This document shows, in pieces, positions 16,863 through 25,624 of a stretch of 64,000 nucleotides of DNA. The position numbers and the translations under genes are program-made. The notes under the pieces were generated by a model that did not search any database, was not told the DNA's origin, and saw only the letters and a program-made list of their open reading frames with translations. The number at the start of each line of letters is the position of its first letter. The first letter of the stretch is position 1. The DNA is taken from positions 2,977,081 to 3,041,080 of the forward strand of contig NZ_CP013859.1 of NCBI RefSeq assembly GCF_001513675.1, read 5' to 3'. This DNA comes from Microbacterium sp. XT11. Its GTDB lineage: Bacteria > Actinomycetota > Actinomycetes > Actinomycetales > Microbacteriaceae.

Positions 16863-17828
16863 TCAGCCGATCACGGCGACGTGCGGAGAGGTGACGTCGA
16901 TGGTCTTCGCCTGCGGGTTCGCACCGATCGCCTTCGCCAGCGTGATGCCCTTGAGTGCCGAGTCTTCGGAGCTCCCCCACACGACCGTGAGGCCCGAGTC
17001 GAGCAGAAGCGTCACGTCGTCGGCGGTGCTCGCCCGCACCCCCGTCAGAGCACCCCGTACGTCGGCGGGCAGCGACCGGATGACGAGCCCGGCGCTCTCG
17101 AACGCCGACGACGACGTCCCACCCGCGATCTCGAGCAGGGGCTGCCCCGCCGGCTGATCCGTCGTCGTGGACAGCACGACCCCCGCCGCGTCGACGAGGC
17201 TGTATCCGGCGTCCGAGCGGATGACGCCGACCGGGGTGCGCTCCACGATGCGCACCGTGAGGTCGTGCGGCGGGCGGGCCTCGAGCGCGTACGTCTCGAT
17301 GAGCGGGAAGGAGAGGAGCGCGGCCTTCACCGCGCTGGTGTCGACGAGTGCCAGCGGAGTGCCGAGCTGCCCCGCCAGCGCCGTCTCCACCGCGCCGGCG
17401 TCGAGGGTCTTCGCACCGACCACGGTGATCTTCTCGACGGCGAACAGGGGACTGTATGCCGCGGCGAGGCTGCCTCCGATCAGGAGGAGCACAGACCCGA
17501 CGGCGCTGAGCCAGACGATGCGGCGCCGCCGGGAGCGCTGCGTGAACCGACGGATCTCCGCTCGCAGCGCCTTCCTCCGCGCACGCGCTGCGCGCCACAC
17601 GTCCATGGTGGACAGCGGCGCATCGGAGCCGTGCTCGAGGGCGGCGCCTTCGGCCGCGGCATCCGCAGACTCAGGGGAGGTCGTCGCCGCGAGTCGGCTG
17701 ATGCGCGCCTCCGGCCGCTCCTCGTGAGCGTCCAGAGCCGCACGGGCGTCCACGGACGCACGAGCGGAGCCGCGCGGCGCGGCGGACGTGCTGTCCCTGC
17801 CGGGCGGAAGCGGGGCGGGCCGGCGCAT
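16863..17828 (-). CDS. ftsQ: Cell division protein FtsQ/DivIB
   Basis: A single-pass division protein that links the septal synthases with FtsL. The 321-residue protein has a long charged cytoplasmic N-terminus (about 1-110), a membrane helix (IVWLSAVGSVLLLIGGSLAA, about 118-137) and an extracellular POTRA domain starting FAVEKITVVGAKTLDAGAVE, followed by LVDTSAVKAALLSFPLIETY and RPPHDLTVRIVERTPVGVI. The cytoplasmic N-terminus is longer than in many bacteria, as usual in actinobacteria. It starts 3 nt after murC, in the expected murC-ftsQ-ftsZ order. ATG 17828 is preceded by the murC stop, suggesting coupling. Confidence 0.93.
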   Translation of the reverse strand: MRRPAPLPPGRDSTSAAPRGSARASVDARAALDAHEERPEARISRLAATTSPESADAAAEGAALEHGSDAPLSTMDVWRAARARRKALRAEIRRFTQRSRRRRIVWLSAVGSVLLLIGGSLAAAYSPLFAVEKITVVGAKTLDAGAVETALAGQLGTPLALVDTSAVKAALLSFPLIETYALEARPPHDLTVRIVERTPVGVIRSDAGYSLVDAAGVVLSTTTDQPAGQPLLEIAGGTSSSAFESAGLVIRSLPADVRGALTGVRASTADDVTLLLDSGLTVVWGSSEDSALKGITLAKAIGANPQAKTIDVTSPHVAVIG

Positions 17829-17831
17829 GCG

Positions 17832-19229
17832 TCAGGCTCCGGACGACCGCAGCGACTCCAGCACCTGCGGGATGATCTGGTAGACGTTGCCGCAGCCGAG
17901 CGTGATGACGTAGTCGCCCTCGCGGGCCACGCTCGCCGTGTAATCGGCGGCCTCCTGCCAATCCGCGACGAAGTGCACGCGCGAGGGGTCGCGGAACGCA
18001 CCGCTCACCAGCTCGCCGGTCACGCCGGGTACCGGGTCTTCGCGGGCGCCGTACACGTCGAGCATCACGGTGTGATCCGCGTGCGTCTCGAGGACGTCGG
18101 CGAACTCCCGGTACATGTGCTGCGTGCGCGAATAGGTGTGCGGCTGCTGGATCGCGATGATGCGGCCGGAGCCGGCGATGGCGCGCATGGCCTCGAGCGC
18201 CGCCCGCACCTCGGTCGGGTGGTGGGAGTAGTCGTCGTACACGGTGACGCCGCGCTCCACGCCGTGCTGCTCCAGGCGCCGGACGGTGCCGGCGAAGCCT
18301 TCGACGGCGCGCGCCGACTCCTGCAGGCCGTAGCCGAGGGACAACAGCACCGCGACCGCACCGGCCGCGTTGATCGCGTTGTGCACGCCGGGGACCGCGA
18401 GCTGCAGATGCGCCTGCTCCCCCGCCCACGTCAGCGTCGCCGAGACGGCGTCGGCCGACACGACGTCGCCCACCCGCAGGTCGGCGTCGTCGGCCTGGCC
18501 GAAGGTGATCACACGCGGATGCGAGAGACCCGCGCGCACCCGCTGCGCACCCGGATCGTCGCTGGAGATCACGACCGCCTCGGACGCCCCGTCGGCGAAG
18601 CGCACGAAGGCGTCGTGGAATGCGTCGTCGGAGCCGTAGTGGTCGAGGTGGTCGGGGTCGACGTTGGTGATGAGGGCCACCGCCGTGTCGTAGAGGAGGA
18701 ACGTGCCGTCGGACTCGTCGGCCTCGATCACGAACAGATCACCGGTGCCCGTCGCGCTCGACGTGCCGAGCTGCTCGATGACCCCGCCGTTGACGAAGTT
18801 CGGGTCGGCCCCCAGCGCCTGCAGGGCCGTGACGATCATCCCCGTCGACGTCGTCTTGCCGTGAGCGCCCGCGACGGAGACCAGCCGGCGCGACCCGATC
18901 AGCCAGTGCAGGGCCTGCGAGCGGTGGATGACGTGCAGCCCCCGCTCCTTGGCGAGCACGAACTCCGGGTTCTCGGGCCAGATGGCCCCGGTGTGCACGA
19001 CGGTGTCGGCGTCACCCAGGTGAGCCGCGTCGTGCCCGACGTGCACGGTCGCGCCCGCAGCCTCGATGGCACGCAGGTTCGCGCTGTCGGCGCGATCGCT
19101 GCCGGAGACGCGGATCCCCGCGTCGAGGAACATGCGCGCGAGTCCGCTCATCCCCGAGCCGCCGATGCCGATGAAATGCGCAGCGGAGATCGTCTCGGGG
19201 ATGGGGAGGGAGAGGTCGGGTCTGATCAT
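17832..19229 (-). CDS. murC: UDP-N-acetylmuramate--L-alanine ligase
   Basis: MurC adds L-alanine to UDP-MurNAc in the cytoplasm using ATP. The 465 residues are typical. The N-terminus has [16 protein letters not shown], the P-loop is [14 protein letters not shown], and [21 protein letters not shown] and [14 protein letters not shown] (with the [10 protein letters not shown] signature) follow. A TAGACT hexamer lies 9 nt before the ATG, so murC may also start a transcript of its own within the cluster; the gap to murG is only 24 bp. Confidence 0.97.
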   Translation of the reverse strand: MIRPDLSLPIPETISAAHFIGIGGSGMSGLARMFLDAGIRVSGSDRADSANLRAIEAAGATVHVGHDAAHLGDADTVVHTGAIWPENPEFVLAKERGLHVIHRSQALHWLIGSRRLVSVAGAHGKTTSTGMIVTALQALGADPNFVNGGVIEQLGTSSATGTGDLFVIEADESDGTFLLYDTAVALITNVDPDHLDHYGSDDAFHDAFVRFADGASEAVVISSDDPGAQRVRAGLSHPRVITFGQADDADLRVGDVVSADAVSATLTWAGEQAHLQLAVPGVHNAINAAGAVAVLLSLGYGLQESARAVEGFAGTVRRLEQHGVERGVTVYDDYSHHPTEVRAALEAMRAIAGSGRIIAIQQPHTYSRTQHMYREFADVLETHADHTVMLDVYGAREDPVPGVTGELVSGAFRDPSRVHFVADWQEAADYTASVAREGDYVITLGCGNVYQIIPQVLESLRSSGA

Positions 19230-19253
19230 GTCTTCTTCAGTCTACTTTTCGTC

Positions 19254-20342
19254 TCAGCGGCGGGCCGGAGCGCCGGCGACCGCGCGGTCGATCAGCGCGA
19301 TCACGTTGTCTGTGCCGCTGCGCGTCCCCACCCGCTCCGCTGCAGCGGCCATGCGCGAGCGGCGCTCGTCGTCACGCAGGAGAGGCACGACGATGCGTCG
19401 GACGGCGTCGGCATCGAAGGTCGCGTCGTCGAGGAGCTCGGCGGCACCGGCGGCCACCGCCGACGCCGCGTTGAGGCGCTGCTCGCCGTTGCCCACCGAG
19501 TACGGCACGTAGAGGGCCGGGATGCCGAGCGCGCTGATCTCGCTCACGGTCGCAGCACCCGAACGCGAGAGGATCAGATCGGCGACGGCGAACGCCAAGT
19601 CCATGCGGTCGACGTAGCGGCGCATCACGTAGCCCGGTGCGCCGGGGTCGACCAGATCGCTGCGCTCGCCCGTCACGTGCAGCAGCTGCCATCCCGCCGC
19701 CAGGACGTCCTTCCAGCTGCCCGCGAGCGCGTCGTTGAGGCGCTGAGCCCCGAGCGACCCCCCGAACACGAGGAGCACGGGGCGGTCGGCGTCCAGGCCG
19801 AAATACTCTGCTGCCTCGGCGCGGGCAGCTGTCCTGTCGAGCTCCACGACCTCGGTGCGCAACGGCATCCCGACCACTTCTCCGCCGCGCAGCGGAGTGC
19901 CGTCGAACGCCACGCCCGTCGCGGCGGCACGCCGTGCGCCGAGCACGTTCGCCAGTCCGGGCTTCGCGTTCGCCTCGTGCACCACGAACGGAACGCCCTC
20001 TCGGCGCGCGGCGACGTAGGCGGGCGCCGCGGCATAGCCGCCGAAGCCGACGACGACGTCGACGCCGCGCGTGCGGATGTACTCGCGCACGCGCGCCACG
20101 GCGCGGCGGAACCGCAGCGGGAAGGCGGCGGCGGCCTTGTCCGGCCGACGCGGGAACGGCACCTTGGCGACGACGAGGAGCTCGTAGCCGCGCGCCGGGA
20201 CCAGCCGTGACTCCAATCCCTCCGCCGTGCCGAGCACCAGGACCTCGGCGTCGGCGCCGCGCGCACGGAGTCCGTCGGCGACGGCGAGCAGGGGGTTCAC
20301 ATGGCCGGCGGTTCCCCCACCGGCGAGCAGATACGTGGTCAC
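19254..20342 (-). CDS. murG: UDP-GlcNAc:lipid I N-acetylglucosaminyltransferase
   Basis: MurG makes lipid II on the inner membrane face. The 362-residue GT-B enzyme shows YLLAGGGTAGHVNPLLAVAD with the GGTxGH signature, GFGGYAAAPAYVAARREGVPFVVHEANAKPGLANV, the UDP-site segment VLLVFGGSLGAQRLNDA and LILSRSGAATVSEISALGIPALYVPY with YSVGNGEQRLNA. The start is a GTG overlapping the ftsW stop (GTGA). Confidence 0.97.
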   Translation of the reverse strand: MTTYLLAGGGTAGHVNPLLAVADGLRARGADAEVLVLGTAEGLESRLVPARGYELLVVAKVPFPRRPDKAAAAFPLRFRRAVARVREYIRTRGVDVVVGFGGYAAAPAYVAARREGVPFVVHEANAKPGLANVLGARRAAATGVAFDGTPLRGGEVVGMPLRTEVVELDRTAARAEAAEYFGLDADRPVLLVFGGSLGAQRLNDALAGSWKDVLAAGWQLLHVTGERSDLVDPGAPGYVMRRYVDRMDLAFAVADLILSRSGAATVSEISALGIPALYVPYSVGNGEQRLNAASAVAAGAAELLDDATFDADAVRRIVVPLLRDDERRSRMAAAAERVGTRSGTDNVIALIDRAVAGAPARR

Positions 20343-21577
20343 CGTGTGACCTTACCCCGCCCTGCCGAACGTCCGCCGTCAGCCGCACGCGGCTCGCCTG
20401 CCGGGAGCGTGCGGGCGAACGCGAGGAGCACGCCGCACGCGATCAGCACGGCCAGGAGCGCCGTACCGCCCTGCGACATGAACGGCAGCGGGACGCCCAT
20501 GACGGGGAAGACGCCGATCACGACGCCGATGTTCAGCACCGCCTGGCCGACGATCCAGACGACGATGCCGCCCGCCGCGACCCGGATGAACGGATCGTCG
20601 GTCTTGCGGATGATGTGGAACGCCCCGACGGTGAAGAACATCAGGAGAGCGAGCACGACGAGGCAGCCGATGAGCCCGAGCTCCTCGCCCACGATCGCGA
20701 AGATGAAGTCGTTGCCCGCAGCGGGGAGCCAGCCGTACTTCTCCTGCGAGTTACCGAGGCCGACACCGAAGACGCCGCCGGATGCCATGCCCCAGATGCC
20801 GTGGATCGACTGGTAGCAGTCGCCCTCGTAGTCGGCCATCGAATCGCACGTGGCCGTGATGCGCCGCATGCGATCAGGACTGGTGATCGCCAGCGCGATC
20901 ACGGCGGTGATGCCGAGCAGGACCGGGATGATGAAAAGGCGCAGCTTGACGCCGGAGAAGAAGAGGCATCCGAGGAGCACCATCACGAGCACCATGGACG
21001 TGCCGAGGTCTTTGCCTGCGAGCACCGTGCCGATGGCGAGTGCGCTCACGGGCACCACCGGGATGAACACGTGGTGCCACGTGCCGAGCATCGCCTGCTT
21101 GCGCAGGAGCACGTAGGCGATCCACAGCGCGAGGGCCAGTTTGAGGAACTCCGACGGCTGCAGGGAGAACCCGGCGATCCTGATCCAGTTCCGGTTGCCG
21201 CCGTCTTCGACGCCGAGCGGCGTGAAGACGAGCAGCTGCAGGGCGACGGCGCCGAACAGCGCGGGCCACGCGAGCTTCTTCAGCACGTCCACCGGGACGC
21301 GGGAGATCACGAACATCAGCGGGATGCCGAGCACCGCGAAGAGCCCCTGGCGCAGCGCGCCGTCGAGCGGGCTCTCTCCGCGGGAGACGGCGGTCGCGCT
21401 CGTCGCCGACAGCACCATCACGAGCCCGAACACCGTGAGCAGGAGCGCCGTCGACGCGATCAGGAGGAACTCCGTCGACACCGGGGTGAATCGGCGCCCG
21501 AGGGACACCCGCGCGGCGAGGCCGCCGGATCCGGTGCGCCCCGGCTCAGAGCGCGGGGTGCGGGCCACCTGCGTCAT
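20339..21577 (-). CDS. ftsW: Septal peptidoglycan polymerase FtsW (SEDS family)
   Basis: A polytopic SEDS glycosyltransferase that polymerises lipid II at the septum with the class B PBP of the same cluster. The 412-residue protein has about ten hydrophobic helices and the SEDS segments GLVMVLSATSATAV, EDGGNRNWIRIAGFSLQPSEFLKLALALWIAY and AAGNDFIFAIVGEELGLIGC; the catalytic Asp is expected in the loop GKDLGTSMVLVMV. It ends with a basic tail. Start choice: ATG 21577, preceded by GGGGGAG, gives a 32-bp overlap with murD; a longer frame to 21700 lies wholly inside murD and is not FtsW-like. Confidence 0.94.
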   Translation of the reverse strand: MTQVARTPRSEPGRTGSGGLAARVSLGRRFTPVSTEFLLIASTALLLTVFGLVMVLSATSATAVSRGESPLDGALRQGLFAVLGIPLMFVISRVPVDVLKKLAWPALFGAVALQLLVFTPLGVEDGGNRNWIRIAGFSLQPSEFLKLALALWIAYVLLRKQAMLGTWHHVFIPVVPVSALAIGTVLAGKDLGTSMVLVMVLLGCLFFSGVKLRLFIIPVLLGITAVIALAITSPDRMRRITATCDSMADYEGDCYQSIHGIWGMASGGVFGVGLGNSQEKYGWLPAAGNDFIFAIVGEELGLIGCLVVLALLMFFTVGAFHIIRKTDDPFIRVAAGGIVVWIVGQAVLNIGVVIGVFPVMGVPLPFMSQGGTALLAVLIACGVLLAFARTLPAGEPRAADGGRSAGRGKVTR

Positions 21578-23084
21578 CGGCGCTCCCCCGGTCGATCCAG
21601 TCCCGCACCGCTTCGGCGAAGCGGTGGCCTCGATCCGCGTAGCCGGAGAACTGGTCGAAGGATGCCGCCGCGGGGGCCAGCAGGACCGTCCCCTCGTCAC
21701 CGGCGATCCCCGCCGCGATCTCCACGACGCGGGTCATGACCTGTCCAGTGTCACCAGCATCAACCTCGAAGACCGGCACCGCCGGCGCGTGTCGCTCGAA
21801 TGCCGCGACGACGGGGGCCCGGTCGACGCCGATGACGACCGCGGCACGGGCAGTCACCCCCACGTCCGCGACGAGCTCGGCGATGTCGACGCCCTTCAGA
21901 TCCCCGCCGACGACCCAGACCGCTCCGGGGTAGGCCCGCAGCGACGATGCCGCGGCATGCGGGTTGGTGGCCTTCGAGTCGTCGACCCAGGTGATGCCGG
22001 CGTGTCGGGCGATCACCTGGATGCGGTGCGCATCGAGGCGGAACTTCTGCAGTGCGGAGTGGATGGCCTCCGGTTCGACACCGAGGGATCGCGCGAGAGC
22101 GCTGGCCGCGAGGATGTTCTGCACGATGTGCGGAGCGGCGAGCCCTGCCTCCTCGAGGTCGTGCAGCGTCGTGAGCTCCAGGGCGCTGCGCCGGCGGTCG
22201 TCGAGGAAGGCACGGTCGACGAGCAGGCCGTCGACCACGCCGAGGTCGCTGGGACCGGGGATGCCGAGATCGAAGCCGATCGCGCGCGCCCCCTCGATCA
22301 CGTCGGCCTCCTCCACCATGCGCATGGTGGCCTCGTCGGCCTTGTTGTACACGCACGCGACGCGGGTGTTCCGGTAGACCTGCGCCTTGGCGTCGCGGTA
22401 CGCACGAGCGCTGCCGTGCCACACGAGGTGGTCGTCGGCGAGGTTCAGGCAGACAGACGAGTAGGGCACGAGCTGCCCCTCGAGGTGCGACTGGCCGATG
22501 TACCAGAGCTGATGGCTGGAGAGCTCGACGACGAGGACGTCGAAGCCCGCGGGGTCGCGCACCGCGTCGAGCACGGGCACGCCGATGTTGCCGCACGGAG
22601 CCGCACGCAGCCCGCCTTCGACGAGCAGCGTCGCGGTGAGTTGGGTGGTCGTCGTCTTGCCGTTGGTTCCCGTGATGAGCACCCAGTCGGCCGGCGTTCC
22701 GTCGGGTCTCGTCACCTTGTCGCGCACGCGCCACGCGAGCTCGACGTCTCCCCACAGCGCGATGCCGGACTCCTGCACCCACCGGATCACCGGATGCGAC
22801 GGCGGGAACCCTGGGGACGCGATGACGACCTCCGGCTCGAAGTCACGGAGCGCGCTCGGCACCTCGGCGAGCGGCCCCAGTTCGAGCCGCGCTCCGATCA
22901 CGGGCAGCAGGCGCGCGTACTCCTCCTCGGCCGACTCGCTGAGGACGAGCACGTCGGCGCCGAGCTCGGTGAGCGTGTCCGCGACGGAGAAACCGGTCAT
23001 CGACAGGCCGAGCACGGCGACGCGCAGTCCCGACCAGTCGGCGTTCCAGCTGGTGAGGCCCTGCAGACGGGCATCAGCTGACAC
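21546..23084 (-). CDS. murD: UDP-N-acetylmuramoylalanine--D-glutamate ligase
   Basis: Adds D-glutamate to UDP-MurNAc-Ala. The 512 residues include VAVLGLSMTGFSVADTLTELG at the N-terminus, the P-loop TGTNGKTTTTQLTATLL, the NLADDHLVWHGS segment, NILAASALARSLGV and WVDDSKATNPHAAASSL. Compared with the E. coli enzyme it is about 70 residues longer, mainly in the middle domain. The 3' end overlaps ftsW by 32 bp and the 5' end overlaps the mraY 3' end by 11 bp (23074-23084), as expected in a tight operon. Confidence 0.95.
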   Translation of the reverse strand: MSADARLQGLTSWNADWSGLRVAVLGLSMTGFSVADTLTELGADVLVLSESAEEEYARLLPVIGARLELGPLAEVPSALRDFEPEVVIASPGFPPSHPVIRWVQESGIALWGDVELAWRVRDKVTRPDGTPADWVLITGTNGKTTTTQLTATLLVEGGLRAAPCGNIGVPVLDAVRDPAGFDVLVVELSSHQLWYIGQSHLEGQLVPYSSVCLNLADDHLVWHGSARAYRDAKAQVYRNTRVACVYNKADEATMRMVEEADVIEGARAIGFDLGIPGPSDLGVVDGLLVDRAFLDDRRRSALELTTLHDLEEAGLAAPHIVQNILAASALARSLGVEPEAIHSALQKFRLDAHRIQVIARHAGITWVDDSKATNPHAAASSLRAYPGAVWVVGGDLKGVDIAELVADVGVTARAAVVIGVDRAPVVAAFERHAPAVPVFEVDAGDTGQVMTRVVEIAAGIAGDEGTVLLAPAAASFDQFSGYADRGHRFAEAVRDWIDRGSADDAGGPHPAL

Positions 23085-24186
23085 GAGTGAGCCATTCGAC
23101 GTAGAAGAGACCGACGGCCGAGACCGCGAGCAGACCGGCGATGATCCACAGGCGCACCACGATCGTGACCTCCGACCACCCGCGCATCTCGAGGTGGTGG
23201 TGGAACGGGCTCATGAGGAACAGCCTCTTGCCGCGCGTGATCTTGAAGTACGCGCGCTGGAGGATGACCGAGCCGGAGGAGAGCACGAAGACGCCGGCGA
23301 TGACCAGGAGCAGCAGCTCGGTGTGCGTGAGGATCGCGAGGGCGGTGATGACGCCGCCGATCGCCATGGAGCCGACGTCGCCCATGAACACCTTGGCCTT
23401 CGGCGCGTTCCACCACAGGAAGCCGATGAGGCTGGCGGCGAAGGCCGCGGCGATGACGGCGAGATCCAGCGGATCGCGCACCTCGTAGCATCCGCCGATC
23501 GCCGCCTTCTCGATGGATTCGCCCACACAGGACTGCTGGAACTGACGGAAGGCGATGAGCCCGTACGACGACACGACAAGCACCCCGGCACCGGCGGCGA
23601 GCCCGTCGAGCCCGTCGGTGAGGTTGACGCTGTTCGACGTCGCGACGCCGATCACCGAGATCCACACGATGTAGACGATCCAGCCGATCACGACCCCGAA
23701 GAAGAAGAAGTTCAGCCAGGGGATGTCTCGGAACAGCGAGACGGCGCCGGATGCCGGTGTCTGCCCCGACCGGTTGGGGAAGTTCAGCGCGACGATGCCG
23801 AACGGGATGATGACGAGGAGCTGACCGAGCACCTTGCGCCAGCCGGACAGGCCGAGGCTGCGCTGGCTGCGCACCTTCATGTAGTCGTCGATGAAGCCGA
23901 CGACGCCGAAGCCGACCATCAGCCAGATGAGGAGCAAAGCCGACAGGGAGGGCGTCCCGCCACCAACGTACACACCCGTGAAGTACCCGACCATGGTGCC
24001 GACGATGAAGATCACGCCGCCCATGGTGGGGGTGCCGCGCTTCGCCTCGTGGCTGGGGTTCTCGATCGCCTCGGGAGTGCGGATGACCTGACCCCAACCC
24101 CACTTCCGGAAGAGCCGGAGGAAGACGGGGGTCAGGAACAGTGTGAAGGCGAGCGAGATGGCCGCCGCCATGATGAGGGACCTCAC
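23074..24186 (-). CDS. mraY: Phospho-N-acetylmuramoyl-pentapeptide transferase
   Basis: MraY links UDP-MurNAc-pentapeptide to undecaprenyl phosphate, giving lipid I. The 370-residue protein has about ten hydrophobic helices and the transferase motifs GTPTMGGVIFI, VGFIDDYMKVRSQRSLGLSG with the DDxxK Mg site, NLTDGLDGLAAGAGVLVVSS and KVFMGDVGSMAIGGVITALAI, ending FLMSPFHHHLEMRGWSE. It overlaps murD by 11 bp and its start overlaps the murF stop by 4 bp. Confidence 0.97.
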   Translation of the reverse strand: MRSLIMAAAISLAFTLFLTPVFLRLFRKWGWGQVIRTPEAIENPSHEAKRGTPTMGGVIFIVGTMVGYFTGVYVGGGTPSLSALLLIWLMVGFGVVGFIDDYMKVRSQRSLGLSGWRKVLGQLLVIIPFGIVALNFPNRSGQTPASGAVSLFRDIPWLNFFFFGVVIGWIVYIVWISVIGVATSNSVNLTDGLDGLAAGAGVLVVSSYGLIAFRQFQQSCVGESIEKAAIGGCYEVRDPLDLAVIAAAFAASLIGFLWWNAPKAKVFMGDVGSMAIGGVITALAILTHTELLLLVIAGVFVLSSGSVILQRAYFKITRGKRLFLMSPFHHHLEMRGWSEVTIVVRLWIIAGLLAVSAVGLFYVEWLTRVS

Positions 24187-25595
24187 GAGAACAATTCTCC
24201 CAGACGATCACCGAGATGCCGGAGGCCCACGGAATTGGACGACTTCACGAGCACGCGGTCCCCGTCGCGCAGCTCCGAGCGGAGGTACTCGAACGCGGCG
24301 TCCTGATCGGGGAGGTGCACGGCCTCGCCGTCCCACGACCCCTCGCCCACCGCAGCGAGATACAGGCGGCGCGCCTCGGGGCCGACCACGACGATGCGCT
24401 GGATGTTCAAGCGCACCGCGAGCAGGCCGATCCGGTCGTGCTCCTCGCCAGCCGTCTCGCCGAGCTCGCTCATCGCGCCGAGGACGGCGACGGTGCGCTC
24501 CCCCGGACCCGTGATCTGCGCGAGGGTCCGCAGGGCTGCGGCCATCGAGTCGGGGCTGGCGTTGTATGCGTCGTTGATGATGCGCACCCGGTCGTTGCCG
24601 AGCGGCTGCATGCGCCAGCGCTCCGCGATGTCGAGGGTCTCCAGTCGGGAGACGGCATCGGGTGCCGAGACGCCGAGCACCCCGGCGGCGGCGATCGCGG
24701 CCATCGCGTTGTTCACGTGGTGCGCACCGAGCACGCGCAGGCGCAACGGGGTGCTCTCCCCTCCCGCCTCGATGGTGCAGGTCGTTCCCGAGGCCGAGAC
24801 GGTGATGTCCCGGGCGCGCACATCCGCGGCCGAGGCCTGGCCGAAGCCGACGACGGTCATGCCGCGCGATCGAGCCAGCTCGCCCATCGCGGCGACACGG
24901 GGGTCATCGAGGTTCAGCACGGCCGTCCCGCCCTCGCGGGCCGCTGCCACGAGCTCGGACTTCGCCTTGGCGGTCGCCTCGATTCCGCCGAAGCCGCCGG
25001 CGTGCGCCATGCCCACCATGAGCACCACGGCGACGTCCGGCTCGACGAGACCGGCGAGTCGTGCGATGCTCCCGGGCGCATCTGCGCCGAACTCGCTCAC
25101 GAGGTACCTGGTCTCATGCGTGACGCGGAGCATCGTGACGGGCGCGCCGACCTCGTTGTTGTACGAGTTGATCGGGGCGACGGTGGGCCCCTCGTCGGAG
25201 AGGATGCGGGCGAGGAAGTTCTTCGTGGTGGTCTTGCCGTTCGAACCGGTGATGCCGACGATCCGCAAGCGGCCGCCGGCGCGCACTCGCGCGACGACCT
25301 CGCGCGCCAGGTCCGCGAGCGCGGCGACGGCGCCGGGGACGACGATCTGCGTCACGGCGACCTCGACCGGGCGCTCCACGATCGCGAGCACCGCACCCGC
25401 CTCCACCGCCTGGCCGACGAAGCGGTGCCCGTCGGTCTCGGCGCCGGGCTTGGCGACGAATATGCCGCCCGGGCGCATGGCGCGCGAGTCGGTGTCGACG
25501 ACACCGTCGACGACGGTCTCGGCGGTGTCGTTTCCGGCGAGGCGCAGCTCACCGCCGGTGGCGGCGGCGATCTCAGCGAGCGACAGGGCGATCAT
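24183..25595 (-). CDS. murF: UDP-N-acetylmuramoyl-tripeptide--D-alanyl-D-alanine ligase
   Basis: Adds D-Ala-D-Ala to the UDP-MurNAc tripeptide. The 470-residue protein shows the MurF P-loop GITGSNGKTTTKNFLARIL, the NSYNNEVGAPVTMLR segment and the MurF-specific IINDAYNASPDSMAAALRTL. The N-terminal domain is VDTDSRAMRPGGIFVAKPG. These residues set it apart from MurE, which is expected here between ftsI and murF but is not present. It starts 29 bp after ftsI, with ATG at 25595, and overlaps the mraY start by 4 bp. Confidence 0.95.
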   Translation of the reverse strand: MIALSLAEIAAATGGELRLAGNDTAETVVDGVVDTDSRAMRPGGIFVAKPGAETDGHRFVGQAVEAGAVLAIVERPVEVAVTQIVVPGAVAALADLAREVVARVRAGGRLRIVGITGSNGKTTTKNFLARILSDEGPTVAPINSYNNEVGAPVTMLRVTHETRYLVSEFGADAPGSIARLAGLVEPDVAVVLMVGMAHAGGFGGIEATAKAKSELVAAAREGGTAVLNLDDPRVAAMGELARSRGMTVVGFGQASAADVRARDITVSASGTTCTIEAGGESTPLRLRVLGAHHVNNAMAAIAAAGVLGVSAPDAVSRLETLDIAERWRMQPLGNDRVRIINDAYNASPDSMAAALRTLAQITGPGERTVAVLGAMSELGETAGEEHDRIGLLAVRLNIQRIVVVGPEARRLYLAAVGEGSWDGEAVHLPDQDAAFEYLRSELRDGDRVLVKSSNSVGLRHLGDRLGELFS

Positions 25596-25624
25596 GGAGT
25601 CTCCAGGCGCGGCGGAAGCCGGCT

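Noticed and set aside
16794..20210. A long plus-strand open frame opposite ftsQ, murC and murG
   Set aside because: It is a shadow of these three genes, each with clear catalytic motifs. The antisense product is Arg/Gly/Val-rich without structure.
21578..21700. A longer start for ftsW inside murD
   Set aside because: It adds 41 residues without SEDS similarity, and the ATG at 21577 has a ribosome site.
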